Program-made: the position numbers and the translations under genes | Part shown: in pieces, positions 34,035 to 42,790 of the stretch | Numbering within the stretch: the stretch's first letter is position 1 | Layout: the number at the start of each line of letters is the position of its first letter | Assembly (NCBI RefSeq): GCF_900156025.1 | Contig: NZ_FTMO01000009.1 | Location: forward strand, 61,960-125,959 | Length of the DNA stretch: 64,000 nucleotides | Direction: 5' to 3' | From: Allobosea sp. TND4EK4 | GTDB taxonomy: Bacteria; Pseudomonadota; Alphaproteobacteria; Rhizobiales; Beijerinckiaceae | The notes under the pieces: generated by a model | The model's input: the letters and a program-made list of their open reading frames with translations, nothing else | Told to the model about the DNA's origin: nothing | Database searches by the model: none

Positions 34035-35648
34035 ATGGCAGATGCGGGTAAGGCGGGGCAGGACTTCGACGTCGCGATCATCGGCGCAGGCTTTTCCGGC
34101 CTTTACCTGATTCACAGGCTACGCCGCATGGGCTTTAGCGTCCGGGCGTTCGAGACGGCGAGCGACATCGGTGGAACCTGGTACTGGAACCGCTATCCCG
34201 GTGCGCGCTGCGATGTCGAAAGCATGCAGTACTCCTATTCCTTCGACGAGGATCTGCAGCAGGAGTGGAACTGGTCGGAACGCTTCGCGACGCAGCCGGA
34301 AATCCTGTCCTACGCCCAGCATGTCGCCGAGCGCTTCGACCTGAAGCGCGACGTCGAGCTCGACACCACGATCGAAAGCGCGGTCTACGACCAGGCGGCA
34401 CGAAGCTGGACGCTGACGACGGACAAGGGCGCGGCCGTTTCGGCGCGCTTCTGCGTGATGGCGACGGGGTGCCTTTCGGCGGCGCGGGACCCCGAGATCA
34501 ACGGTGCGGAGACCTTCGGCGGCGAGGTCTATCGCACCGGCAACTGGCCGCATCGTCCGGTCGATCTCGCCGGCAAGCGCGTCGGCGTCATCGGCACGGG
34601 CTCGTCCGCGATCCAGGCGATCCCGGAAATCGCGAAGACCGCCGGTCACCTCTTCGTCTTCCAGCGCACCCCGAACTTCAGCGTGCCGGCGAAGAACGCC
34701 GCCCTGACGCCGGACTATGTCGCCTCGTGGAAGAACGATTACCCGGCGCTGCGCAGGCGGGCGCGCGAAGAGACGCGCTCAGGCACGATCTATGAATTCG
34801 CCACGAAATCCGCCCATGCCGCCACCGAAGAGGAGCGCGAGGCCGAATATCAGAGGCGCTGGGACAAGGGCGGCGCCAACTTCATGCATGCCTATAACGA
34901 CCTCGTCGTCGACGAGGCGGCCAATCGGACGGCGGCCGAGTTCGTGCATCGCAAGATCAGGGAGATCGTCAAGGACACCCGCACGGCCGATCTGTTGTCG
35001 CCGAAGGACTATCCCATCTTCACCAAGCGCATTTGCGTCGACACCGATTATTACGCGACCTTCAACCGCCCCAACGTCACGCTCGTCGACATCCGGACGG
35101 ACCCGATCGAGGCGATCACGCCAGGTGGGATTCGCACCGCCGGCGGTCATTACGATCTCGACGTGCTGATCTACGCCACCGGCTTCGACGCGATGACCGG
35201 GGCGCTGAACCGCATCGACATCCGCGGCCGCGACGGGCGCGACCTTCGCAGCAAATGGGCGCACGGCCCGCGCGCCTATCTCGGGCTGATGAGCGCGGGG
35301 TTCCCGAACCTGTTCATGGTGACAGGGCCTGGCAGCCCGTCGGTGCTGAGCAACGTCATCACCTCGATCGAGCAGCATGTCGAGTTCATCACCGACTGCA
35401 TCGCCCATATGCGCAAGAAGGCCAGGGCCGAGATCGAACCCGAAGCGGCGGCGGAAGACGCCTGGGTCGCGCATGTCGGGGAGGTCGCAGCCGGCACGCT
35501 GCTGACGAAGGCGGCGTCCTGGTACATGGGCGCCAACATTCCCGGAAAGCCGCGGGTCTTCATGCCCTATGTCGGCGGTGTCGATCGCTATCGCCGCACC
35601 TGCAACGAGATCGTCGCCAAGGGCTACCAAGGCTTCGTCTTTGCCTGA
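34035..35648 (+). CDS. Type I Baeyer-Villiger monooxygenase (flavoprotein)
   Basis: FAD- and NADPH-dependent monooxygenase, 537 residues, that inserts oxygen beside a carbonyl to give an ester or lactone. The FAD motif is IGAGFSGL at 16-23. The type I fingerprint GGTWYWNRYPGARCD (46-60) is complete, and a second nucleotide-binding motif GTGSSA lies at 187-192. The other fingerprint, FxGxxxHxxxWP, reads FGGEVYRTGNWP: Arg167 stands where histidine is normal. ATG 34035 follows GGGAGG. The next genes encode an esterase and an alcohol dehydrogenase, the enzymes expected before and after a Baeyer-Villiger step, so ketone to ester to alcohol plus acid is likely. Confidence 0.92.
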   Translation: MADAGKAGQDFDVAIIGAGFSGLYLIHRLRRMGFSVRAFETASDIGGTWYWNRYPGARCDVESMQYSYSFDEDLQQEWNWSERFATQPEILSYAQHVAERFDLKRDVELDTTIESAVYDQAARSWTLTTDKGAAVSARFCVMATGCLSAARDPEINGAETFGGEVYRTGNWPHRPVDLAGKRVGVIGTGSSAIQAIPEIAKTAGHLFVFQRTPNFSVPAKNAALTPDYVASWKNDYPALRRRAREETRSGTIYEFATKSAHAATEEEREAEYQRRWDKGGANFMHAYNDLVVDEAANRTAAEFVHRKIREIVKDTRTADLLSPKDYPIFTKRICVDTDYYATFNRPNVTLVDIRTDPIEAITPGGIRTAGGHYDLDVLIYATGFDAMTGALNRIDIRGRDGRDLRSKWAHGPRAYLGLMSAGFPNLFMVTGPGSPSVLSNVITSIEQHVEFITDCIAHMRKKARAEIEPEAAAEDAWVAHVGEVAAGTLLTKAASWYMGANIPGKPRVFMPYVGGVDRYRRTCNEIVAKGYQGFVFA

Positions 35649-35666
35649 ACGGCGGGAGCCGAGCTG

Positions 35667-36611
35667 ATGACGCTTCATCCTTTCATCGCGGCGATGCTGG
35701 AACAGCTGAAGGGCCGGCCGGCCCTCTCGGCCGGCACCCCGCAGCAGGCGCGCGCGATGGTTGCGGCGAGCCGCCCGGTTCTGGGCGAAGGCCCTGAACT
35801 GGCCAACGTCCGTGATCTCACGGTTCCGACGCGCGGCTGCGCGATCAAGGCGCGGCTCTTCCGACCGGGTCCGTCGCCGGCCGGGCTGATCGTCTATCTG
35901 CATGGCGGGGGCTGGATGATCGGCACGCTGGACGACTACGACGCGCTCGCGCGGACGCTGGCCGCCAAAAGCGGGTGCGCCGTCCTGTTGCCTGATTACC
36001 GGCTCGCGCCCGAACATCCGTTCCCGGCGGGGCTGGAGGATGTCGAGGACGTGCTTGTCCATCTTGCGAAGGCGGGCGAGGCGCTGCTTGGAGCGACGCT
36101 GCCGCTTGTCATCGCCGGCGACAGTGCCGGTGGCAATCTCGCCACGGTCGCGGCGCTGAACCTTCGAGGGCAGGTCACCCTTGCTGCGCAGATCCTGATC
36201 TACCCCGTCACCGACAGCGATTTCGAACGGCGGTCTTACGTTGAATACGGCACCGGGCTGCCACTGACGCGACAGGACATGGTCTGGTTCTTCCGCCATT
36301 ACGCATCTGAGAGTGAATGGGGCTCGCCGCAGATCGCTCCGCTGCGTGCCGACGAGCTGGGCGGCCTGCCGCCGACGCTGATCGCGCTTGCCGAATGCGA
36401 TGTTCTCGCCGACGAGGGCCGGGCCTATGCCGATGCGCTCGAGCGGGCCGGAACGCGCGTCACGCGCAGGCAGGCCGCGGGCGTCACGCATGGCTTCATC
36501 CGCCTGCACAATCTGCTCGACGTCGCCCGTGAGGAGATGAAGGCCGCTGCGGAATTCGCGCAAGCGGCCTGTCGCGACGCCGCCGCGCCCGCACAACGCA
36601 CCTCAGCCTGA
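35667..36611 (+). CDS. HSL-family esterase/lactonase (alpha/beta hydrolase)
   Basis: Cytosolic esterase of 314 residues in the hormone-sensitive-lipase family. HGGGW at 79-83 forms the oxyanion hole, DYRLAPEHPFPAG is the usual following block, the nucleophile Ser153 sits in GDSAGG, and the late acid and histidine are in AECDVLADEG and VTHGFIR. It lies 18 bases behind the monooxygenase gene and most simply hydrolyses the ester or lactone that enzyme makes. Confidence 0.9.
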   Translation: MTLHPFIAAMLEQLKGRPALSAGTPQQARAMVAASRPVLGEGPELANVRDLTVPTRGCAIKARLFRPGPSPAGLIVYLHGGGWMIGTLDDYDALARTLAAKSGCAVLLPDYRLAPEHPFPAGLEDVEDVLVHLAKAGEALLGATLPLVIAGDSAGGNLATVAALNLRGQVTLAAQILIYPVTDSDFERRSYVEYGTGLPLTRQDMVWFFRHYASESEWGSPQIAPLRADELGGLPPTLIALAECDVLADEGRAYADALERAGTRVTRRQAAGVTHGFIRLHNLLDVAREEMKAAAEFAQAACRDAAAPAQRTSA

Positions 36612-36626
36612 CCGAAGGAAACGCGC

Positions 36627-37682
36627 ATGAAAGCCTGGGCCGTCGTCCGCAACAACGAGCCGCTCGAATGCATCGAGGTCACGACGCCGCAGCCGACCGG
36701 CACGCAGGTCGTGCTCGCTGTCGAGGCCTGCGGGGTCTGCCACTCCGACCTTCACTTCTGGAAAGGCAGCTACAATCTCGGCGGCGGCAAGACCATGACG
36801 CTGACCGATCGCGGCGTGACGCTGCCGCGCGCGCCGGGCCACGAGGTCGTCGGGCGCGTGATCGCGACGGGGCCGGACGCCTCGGGCGTGACGATAGACG
36901 AAAGCTATATCGTGTATCCCTGGATCGGCTGCGGCGATTGCGAGAATTGCCTGAACGAGGACGACAATCTCTGCACTGCCCAGAAGAGCATCGGCGTGAT
37001 GCAGCATGGCGGCTTCGCCGGGGAGGTGGTGGCGCCGCATCCGCGTTATCTCGTGCCGGTCGGCGGTCTCGACCCGGCGCTGGCTTCGACCTTCGCCTGC
37101 TCGGGCATCACTGTCTATAGCGCGATCCAGAAGGTGATGCCGATCGCGCCCGACAAGCCGATCGTGCTGATCGGCGCCGGCGGGCTCGGCCTCGCCGCGA
37201 TCGCGATGCTGCGGGCCTTCGGACACCGGGCGATCGTCTCGGTGGATCTCGATCCGGCCAAGCGGCAGGCGGCGCTCGACATGGGCGCCACCGCCGCCGT
37301 CGATGGCGGCGGGGAGGGCGCCGCGCAGGCGATCATCGATGCCGCCGGCGGACCCGTGCGGGCCGTTATCGACTTCGTCAATGCGACGAGCACGGCCGCG
37401 GCAGGCTTCGGTGCGCTCGCCAAGGGCGGCCGGCTGGTGAATGTCGGTGTGGCCGGTGGCGAGCTGACGCTGTCACTCGCCGGCATGGTCTTCCGCGCCG
37501 TGAGCGTCGTCGGCAGCAACACGGGCAGCGTCAAGGACCTGCGCGCCGTGGTCGAACTCGCCAAGTCGGGCAAGCTGCCGGCCATGCCGGTGACGCGGTT
37601 TCCGAAAGATCAGGCGAACGACGTCCTGCAGAAGCTCAGGCACGGCGAGATCACCGGCCGCGCGGTGCTGGTGGAAGCCTAG
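36627..37682 (+). CDS. Zinc-dependent alcohol dehydrogenase (MDR family)
   Basis: NAD(P)-dependent medium-chain dehydrogenase, 351 residues. Catalytic zinc ligands are in CGVCHSD and GHEVVG; the structural zinc lobe has its four cysteines in CGDCENCLNEDDNLC; the Rossmann motif is GAGGLG. The stretch between the two catalytic ligands is somewhat long (WKGSYNLGGGKTMTLTDRG), as in ADH relatives acting on bulky or aldehyde substrates. It is the last gene of the operon and could form the ketone for the monooxygenase or oxidise the alcohol released by the esterase. It converges with the SDR gene with 16 bases between stops. Confidence 0.92.
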   Translation: MKAWAVVRNNEPLECIEVTTPQPTGTQVVLAVEACGVCHSDLHFWKGSYNLGGGKTMTLTDRGVTLPRAPGHEVVGRVIATGPDASGVTIDESYIVYPWIGCGDCENCLNEDDNLCTAQKSIGVMQHGGFAGEVVAPHPRYLVPVGGLDPALASTFACSGITVYSAIQKVMPIAPDKPIVLIGAGGLGLAAIAMLRAFGHRAIVSVDLDPAKRQAALDMGATAAVDGGGEGAAQAIIDAAGGPVRAVIDFVNATSTAAAGFGALAKGGRLVNVGVAGGELTLSLAGMVFRAVSVVGSNTGSVKDLRAVVELAKSGKLPAMPVTRFPKDQANDVLQKLRHGEITGRAVLVEA

Positions 37683-37698
37683 CGGCAAGCCTGATGTC

Positions 37699-38490
37699 TC
37701 AGCCGGCCGAGCCTGCCATGATCCCGCCGTCGATCGAGAAGGCGCTTCCGGTGCAGAACGAGGCCTCGTCGCTGAGCACGAAGGCGAGCAGCGCCGCGAC
37801 CTCTTCGGGCGTCCCGTAGCGCTTGAGCGGCACACGGGCGATCGTCGCCTTGCCGGCGATCTCCGGCGCCTCGGGCGCGAAGCCGCGCTCGATCTTGTGG
37901 ATCATGACGGTGTCGATCGGACCGGGGTGGAGCGCATTGACGCGCACGCCCGCGGCGGCACCTTCCAGCGCGGCGCAACGCATCAGGCCGAGCACGGCAT
38001 GCTTGCTAGCGACATAGGGCGCCAGCCCGACGCTGCCGCGCAGGCCGGCGGTCGAAGAGGTCAGCACGATCGATCCGCCGCCTTGCCGTGTCATCAGCGG
38101 CATCAACTTGCTCAGGCCGATGAAGCAGCCGCCGACATTGACGGCCATGACCCGCTCGAAATCGGCGAGCGCAGCCTCGCCGAGCCGCGCGACGCGACCC
38201 ACCATCCCGGCATTGAGGAAAGCGCCGTCGATGCGTCCGAAGGCGGCGAGCCCATCGCGGACGGCGCGGTCCATCGTCTCTTCGCGCGTGACATCGCCGA
38301 CGATCGTGATCGCCTGCGGCCCGAACGATGCGGCGAGTTCCGCCAGCGGTCCCTCGGCCTGGTCGGTCAGGACGAGGCTGGCACCGTCTTCGGCGAGCCG
38401 CCGGGCGGCCGCCTGGCCGATGCCGCCGGTCGCGCCGGTGACGAGGACGCAGCGTCCGCTGAAGCGGGTCGAGAGCGGCATCGGCGTCAT
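37699..38490 (-). CDS. Short-chain dehydrogenase/reductase (SDR)
   Basis: NAD(P)-dependent oxidoreductase, 263 residues, classical SDR. Cofactor motif TGATGGIG at about 19-26, NAG in FLNAGMVG, catalytic serine in VLTSSTAG, and YVASK with Tyr and Lys are all present. The C-terminus reads TGSAFSIDGGIMAG. It is the last gene of the minus-strand set with the AtuA-like pair (4-base overlap), so it may act on a hydroxy- or keto-acyl intermediate of that route. Confidence 0.9.
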   Translation of the reverse strand: MTPMPLSTRFSGRCVLVTGATGGIGQAAARRLAEDGASLVLTDQAEGPLAELAASFGPQAITIVGDVTREETMDRAVRDGLAAFGRIDGAFLNAGMVGRVARLGEAALADFERVMAVNVGGCFIGLSKLMPLMTRQGGGSIVLTSSTAGLRGSVGLAPYVASKHAVLGLMRCAALEGAAAGVRVNALHPGPIDTVMIHKIERGFAPEAPEIAGKATIARVPLKRYGTPEEVAALLAFVLSDEASFCTGSAFSIDGGIMAGSAG

Positions 38491-38804
38491 GCGCGTTGCC
38501 GATCGGGAATGTCGAGTTCGAGCAGGAGCGAGCTCAGGCTCTTGCCATGCGGATCGAGCCTCAGCGAGCGGGTCACGCCACCGCCGAGCGCCCGCTGGAG
38601 CACGAAGTTGAAGGCGCCGAGTTCCGGCAGTTCGTAGCGGGTCACCGCGCCGCGGACGATGTCGCCGAAGAGCGCCTTCACACGCTCCGCCGTCACATGC
38701 TCGGCGAGGAAGGCGTAGTCGCCGGGCTCATAGGCGATGACGCTGATGTTGGAGATGTCGCCCTTGTCGCCGGCCCGGGCATGGGCGAGTTCGCCGAGGC
38801 GCAT
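38487..38804 (-). CDS. AtuA C-terminal-domain-like small protein
   Basis: Protein of 105 residues that matches the domain normally found at the end of AtuA-type proteins: LGELAHARAGDKGDISNISVIAY, then ALGGGVTRSLRLDPHGKSLS. In Pseudomonas AtuA this is joined to the DUF1446 part; here it is a separate gene immediately behind it. ATG 38804 is used; GTG 38810 would overlap the previous stop as GTGA and is an equal alternative. Function is unknown beyond the link to acyclic terpene or related branched-acid catabolism. Confidence 0.85.
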   Translation of the reverse strand: MRLGELAHARAGDKGDISNISVIAYEPGDYAFLAEHVTAERVKALFGDIVRGAVTRYELPELGAFNFVLQRALGGGVTRSLRLDPHGKSLSSLLLELDIPDRQRA

Positions 38805-38806
38805 CG

Positions 38807-40141
38807 TCACGACTCCAGCCAATGGATGGTCGGCTCGACGAGGTCGCGCGGCAGCAGCATGGAGGCTGCGGCGATAACCTCGCGCGCCGACCATGTCGCG
38901 CCGCCGCCGCCGGCCGGGCCATTGATCCAGGCGGCCTCGATCTCGCGGCCGATGCGCTGCGCGTCCTGAAGCGATGCGGTCCGGCCCGTGATCCGCGCGC
39001 GGACATCCATCGGCTCATGCGGACCGCGCGGGCCGGCATAGAGCGCGTCGACGCCAATCACGTCGAGCCTCAGCTCGGAGATGGCGACCCCGATCAGATC
39101 GAGCCGTTCGCGCACCACCTCGAGCGCCAGACGCGCCCGCCGCTCCGCGCCGGTGCCGGCATAGGAGATCTGCCCCTCGCCGATAAAGCCGTCGCGATAG
39201 CCGATCGTGACCTTGAGACTGTCGGTCCGAGGCGAGCCGCCGCCGCCCTCGAGCCGGACCTTGTCGAGGCCGGCCTGCGTGAAACGCGCGCTGGTGAAGT
39301 CCGCGACGACATCGGGCTGGATGTAGCGAGCCGGGTCGTGAACCTCGTAGAGCAGCTGTTCCTTGCAGGTGCGGATGCTGAGTTCGCCGCCAGAGCCGTC
39401 GACCTTGCCGAACAGGGCCGTGCCGTCCTCATCGACATCGGCGAAGGGGAAGCCGAGGCGCGCCAGTCCCGGCACGTCCTTGCGGCTGGGATCCGCGAAG
39501 TAGCCGCCCGTCAGTTGACCGGCGCATTCCAGCAGATGGCCGATCATGGCGCCGCGGCCGAGCCTAACCCAATCGTCCAGCGCCCAGCCGAACTCATGGA
39601 CCAGCGGCGCGGCGAACAAGGCGGGATCGCCGACGCGCCCGGTGATGACGATGTCGGCGCCTTGTCTGAGCGCCGATACGATCGGCTCGACGCCGAGATA
39701 GGCATTGGCGGAGACGATGCGCGCGCCGAGATCGGCCGTGGAGCTCGGCCCGTCCGTAAGCGGCCAGTTCGCGGCCCGAACCGGACTAAGCACGTCGTCG
39801 CCGAGAACATAGGCGATCTTCAAGCCCGCAAGGCCGAGCCGACGCGCGACGCTGGCGACCGCGCGAGCCGCGGCGGCGGGGTTTGCCGCGCCCATATTGC
39901 TGACGATCCGGATGCCGTTCCTGCGGCAGGGCGGCAGCACCCGATCCATGCGCTCTTCGAGCAGGCGATCGTAGCCGGCGTCGGGGTCCTGCAGCCTTGC
40001 CTGCTGGGCGAGCGCGATGGTGCGCTCGGCCAGGCACTCGAAGACAAGGTAGTCGAGGCCGCCCCGGTCGGCGAGCTCGATCGCGGGCTCGACCCGATCG
40101 CCGCCGAAGCCCGATCCGGCCCCGATCCTGATGGTTCTCAT
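38807..40141 (-). CDS. AtuA-like protein (DUF1446)
   Basis: Protein of 444 residues of the acyclic-terpene-utilisation family. It opens with RIGAGSGFGGDRVEPAIELADRGGLDYLVFECLAERTIALAQ (given here in part as the family signature around residues 5-46), followed by RIVSNMGAANP and VITGRVGDPALF. AtuA is needed for citronellol and geraniol growth in Pseudomonas, but its reaction is not established. It lies 19 bases behind the Bug-type binding-protein gene and is coupled to the small C-terminal-domain gene, so the two proteins probably form one complex. Confidence 0.88.
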   Translation of the reverse strand: MRTIRIGAGSGFGGDRVEPAIELADRGGLDYLVFECLAERTIALAQQARLQDPDAGYDRLLEERMDRVLPPCRRNGIRIVSNMGAANPAAAARAVASVARRLGLAGLKIAYVLGDDVLSPVRAANWPLTDGPSSTADLGARIVSANAYLGVEPIVSALRQGADIVITGRVGDPALFAAPLVHEFGWALDDWVRLGRGAMIGHLLECAGQLTGGYFADPSRKDVPGLARLGFPFADVDEDGTALFGKVDGSGGELSIRTCKEQLLYEVHDPARYIQPDVVADFTSARFTQAGLDKVRLEGGGGSPRTDSLKVTIGYRDGFIGEGQISYAGTGAERRARLALEVVRERLDLIGVAISELRLDVIGVDALYAGPRGPHEPMDVRARITGRTASLQDAQRIGREIEAAWINGPAGGGGATWSAREVIAAASMLLPRDLVEPTIHWLES

Positions 40142-40160
40142 CGCCGGCCTCGGTTGCGTG

Positions 40161-41126
40161 TCACTCCGGCTCGATGCCGGCTTCCTTGACCAGTGCCGTC
40201 CATTTCACGACCTCGCCCTGGACGTAGCGAGTGAATTCGGCGGCCGAGACGGGCTGCGCCTCGATACCAAGCGGGGCGAAGCGCTCCTTCACGTCCGGCA
40301 GGGCCAGAATGGCGTTCACCTCGGTGTTCAGCCGTTCGACGATCTCGTTCGGCGTTCCTGCGGGCGCGAACAGGCCGGTCCACGAGGCGAGGTCGAAATC
40401 CTTGACGGCGGTCTCCGCGATGGTCGGCAGGTCGGGCGCCAGCGTGCTGCGGTTCTTGGTCGTCACGGCGATGGCGCGCAGGCTGCCGGAATTCACCGAG
40501 CCGATGGCCGACGACATGTCGCAGAACATCATGTTGATGCGGCCGCCGATCACGTCCGTCAGGGCTGGCGGATTGCTGCGATAGGGCACCTTGAGAAGCT
40601 GGATGCCGGCACCTTTCGCGAAGCTCTCGGCCATGACGATGCTGGTCGAGCTGCCTCCGGCATAGCTGATCTCGCCGGGCTTCGCCTTGGCGGCGGCGAT
40701 CAGGTCCCCGACGGATTTGATCGGCAGCTTGGGATCCAGCACCAGGAAGTAGGAGAAAACGCCGGTATGGGCGATCGGCGCGAAATCCTTGATCGGATCA
40801 TAGGCGAGCTTCTTGTAGAGCGCGCTGTTCGAGCCATGCGTGGAGTTGGTGCCGAGCAACAGTGTGTAGCCATCGGGCGCGGCCTTGGCGACGGCTGCAG
40901 TGGCGATGGCGCCGGTGGCGCCTGCGCGGTTCTCGATGATGAAGTTCTGCTTCAGCCGCGCCGCCAGATGCTGCCCGAGGACGCGGGCGGCGGTGTCGCT
41001 GCCGCTGCCGGCCGCGAAGGGCACGACGATGGTCACGTTGCGGCTGGGATAGCTCTGGGCGCCGGCCGGCGCAGCCGCGCAAAGGGCGATTGCCGCACCG
41101 AGCGTCAATGCTGTCAGAAATCTCAT
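40161..41126 (-). CDS. Bug-family (TctC) extracytoplasmic binding protein
   Basis: Periplasmic protein of 321 residues. Signal peptide MRFLTALTLGAAIALCAAAPAGA before QSYPSRNVTIVVPFAAGSGSD, the usual Bug start; later AGATGAIATAAVAKAAPDGYTLL and GTPNEIVERLNTEVNAIL. Members bind carboxylates and amides for TctAB-type transporters or act as sensors. No tctA or tctB gene is nearby, so it is an orphan. It heads the minus-strand AtuA/SDR set and has a TGGTC-type operator in front. Confidence 0.92.
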   Translation of the reverse strand: MRFLTALTLGAAIALCAAAPAGAQSYPSRNVTIVVPFAAGSGSDTAARVLGQHLAARLKQNFIIENRAGATGAIATAAVAKAAPDGYTLLLGTNSTHGSNSALYKKLAYDPIKDFAPIAHTGVFSYFLVLDPKLPIKSVGDLIAAAKAKPGEISYAGGSSTSIVMAESFAKGAGIQLLKVPYRSNPPALTDVIGGRINMMFCDMSSAIGSVNSGSLRAIAVTTKNRSTLAPDLPTIAETAVKDFDLASWTGLFAPAGTPNEIVERLNTEVNAILALPDVKERFAPLGIEAQPVSAAEFTRYVQGEVVKWTALVKEAGIEPE

Positions 41127-41231
41127 CTCGATCCTCCCGCGAACGCGCATTCTGGGCGCTTATGCGTGCGGCGACCTTGAGGGCCGCATCCGGGGGCGAG
41201 ATTATGCGCCTGCCGGACGGCAGGCAAGCTA

Positions 41232-41243
41232 AATGGTCCAATT
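41232..41243. promoter_or_regulatory. Candidate FCD/GntR operator in front of the Bug-protein operon
   Basis: AATGGTCCAATT (minus strand AATTGGACCATT) lies in an AT-rich pocket about 106 bases upstream of the Bug gene and just behind the stop of the GntR gene. It shares the TGGTC core and AT flanks with 32698-32707, 42051-42064 and 54204-54215. Confidence 0.45.
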
Positions 41244-41257
41244 ATTTCAAAAATCGA

Positions 41258-42019
41258 TCATGAGGTCCCGGCTTCCACCTTCTTTGCGGCGGAGGGCATC
41301 GGGGCTGCGCCGGTCGCGATATCGCGATAGCCGGCGACGTGCCGGTCCATGCGCTGGAAGGCGGCGTCCTGGTCCTGCTCGCGAATGGCCTTGAGGATGA
41401 CCGTATGCGCCTTGACGGCGATGACGCGCAGCTCCGGCGTGGTGACGTGCTGATAGTCCATCGCGTCGCGGATCGGCGTCGAGATCGCTTCCATCAGCGC
41501 CATCAGGGGCTCGTTGCCGCTGGCGCGGGCGATGGCCAGGTGCCAGTCGAGGTTGATGTTCTTGTAGCGCGCGACGTCGTCGACGGAGCCGACGAACTGC
41601 TCGTGCAGCTCCTCCATCTCCGCGAGCTGGTCGTCGGTGCGGCGCTTGGCGGCGAGCCGGGCCAGCGTCGGCTCCACCGCGACGCGGCACTCCAGCAGTG
41701 ATTCGAGGCGGATGCCGTGCGTCCGCACGAACAGCTCGACCGAGCGGGCGACCGAAGCGCGGCCCGGCAGGGTGACCATCGATCCGCCGGTGCGGCCGAC
41801 CTTGGTGGTGATCAGCCCCTCGGATTCCAGCACGCGCAGCGCGTCGCGCACGGAGGTCCGGCTGAGGCCCGATTCGGTGACGAGGTCCCGCTCCGTGGGC
41901 AGAAAGCTGCCGGGCGTGATCTGCCCTTTGACGATGAGGTCCCGGAGGCGGTTCGCCAGGACATCGGCCGCCTTGGGAACCACCACCGGCGAGATCAGGG
42001 CGGACAACTTCACGGTCAT
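41258..42019 (-). CDS. FadR/GntR-family regulator with FCD domain
   Basis: Regulator of 253 residues. The winged helix contains LPTERDLVTESGLSRTSVRDAL and the wing VGRTGGSMVTLPG. The FCD domain holds LDWHLAIARASGNEPL and the histidines of VIAVKAHTVILKAI, which usually bind a metal and a carboxylate effector. It is the only regulator gene between 32.8 and 60 kb and lies between the liv operon and the Bug operon on the same strand. TGGTC-type sites lie just upstream of it and before three other operons here, so autoregulation and control of the whole catabolic region are plausible. Confidence 0.9.
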   Translation of the reverse strand: MTVKLSALISPVVVPKAADVLANRLRDLIVKGQITPGSFLPTERDLVTESGLSRTSVRDALRVLESEGLITTKVGRTGGSMVTLPGRASVARSVELFVRTHGIRLESLLECRVAVEPTLARLAAKRRTDDQLAEMEELHEQFVGSVDDVARYKNINLDWHLAIARASGNEPLMALMEAISTPIRDAMDYQHVTTPELRVIAVKAHTVILKAIREQDQDAAFQRMDRHVAGYRDIATGAAPMPSAAKKVEAGTS

Positions 42020-42050
42020 GCAGCTTTCCTTCGGCCGTCGGCACGAGGCG

Positions 42051-42064
42051 TGGTCAATGGTCCA
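42051..42064. promoter_or_regulatory. Candidate FCD/GntR operator upstream of the regulator gene
   Basis: TGGTCAATGGTCCA contains the core TGGTC twice, eight bases apart, in the 54-base gap between livF and the GntR gene. ACCA also follows on the other strand (CCCTTGGTA). The position suggests autoregulation. Confidence 0.45.
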
Positions 42065-42073
42065 CCCTTGGTA

Positions 42074-42790
42074 TCATAATCCCATATAGGCTTCCTGAAT
42101 GCTTCTGTCGGCGAGGAATTGCTGGGCGCGCCCCGACCGGACGATGCAGCCATGGTCCAGGATATGGGCCTCGTCGGCGATCTCCAGCACTTCGGTTACG
42201 CGCTGCTCGACGATCAGGACGCTGAGCCCCTCGTCGCGCGCCAGGCCCGCGACGATCTCCAGCACCTTCTCGGCCATCAGCGGCGAGAGGCCGACCGAGG
42301 GCTCGTCGAGCAGGAGTAGCGAGGGCCGGCACATCAGCGCCCGTGCGATCGCGCACATCTGGCGCTCGCCGCCCGAGAGCTTGCCGGCGAGCTGGTCGCG
42401 ACGCTCCGTCAGGACGGGAAAGGCCGCCGTCACCTCGCGAATGCGCGCGGCCATGCCGCTGCGCGCATGGGGGGAATAGGCGCCGAGCTGGAGGTTCTCC
42501 TCCACGGTCATGAACGGGAACAGGCGCCCGCCCTCGGGCACCAGAGCCAGGCCCAGCCCAGGCAGGGCGTCGGCGTTCTCGCGGGTGATGTCGCGGCCCT
42601 TGAACGCGATGCGGCCGGCCGACGAGGGGATCAGCCCAGCGATCGTCGACAGCAGCGTGCTCTTGCCCGCCCCGTTCGCGCCGACGATGGCGGCGACCGA
42701 GCCATGCGGCACCGAGAAGGCCACGTTGTGCAGGACGCCGAGATCGTTGTATCCGGCGCAGAGGCCTTCGACGACGAGTTCATCGCTCAT
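42074..42790 (-). CDS. livF: LivF-type ABC ATPase
   Basis: ATP-binding subunit of the HAAT importer, 238 residues. Walker A GANGAGKST, LVPEGGRLFPFMTVEENL (typical of LivF), signature LSGGERQMCAIARAL, Walker B LLLLDEPSVGLSP. It is the last gene of the minus-strand operon and overlaps livG by four bases. Its product pairs with LivG on the LivH/LivM channel. Confidence 0.95.
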   Translation of the reverse strand: MSDELVVEGLCAGYNDLGVLHNVAFSVPHGSVAAIVGANGAGKSTLLSTIAGLIPSSAGRIAFKGRDITRENADALPGLGLALVPEGGRLFPFMTVEENLQLGAYSPHARSGMAARIREVTAAFPVLTERRDQLAGKLSGGERQMCAIARALMCRPSLLLLDEPSVGLSPLMAEKVLEIVAGLARDEGLSVLIVEQRVTEVLEIADEAHILDHGCIVRSGRAQQFLADRSIQEAYMGL

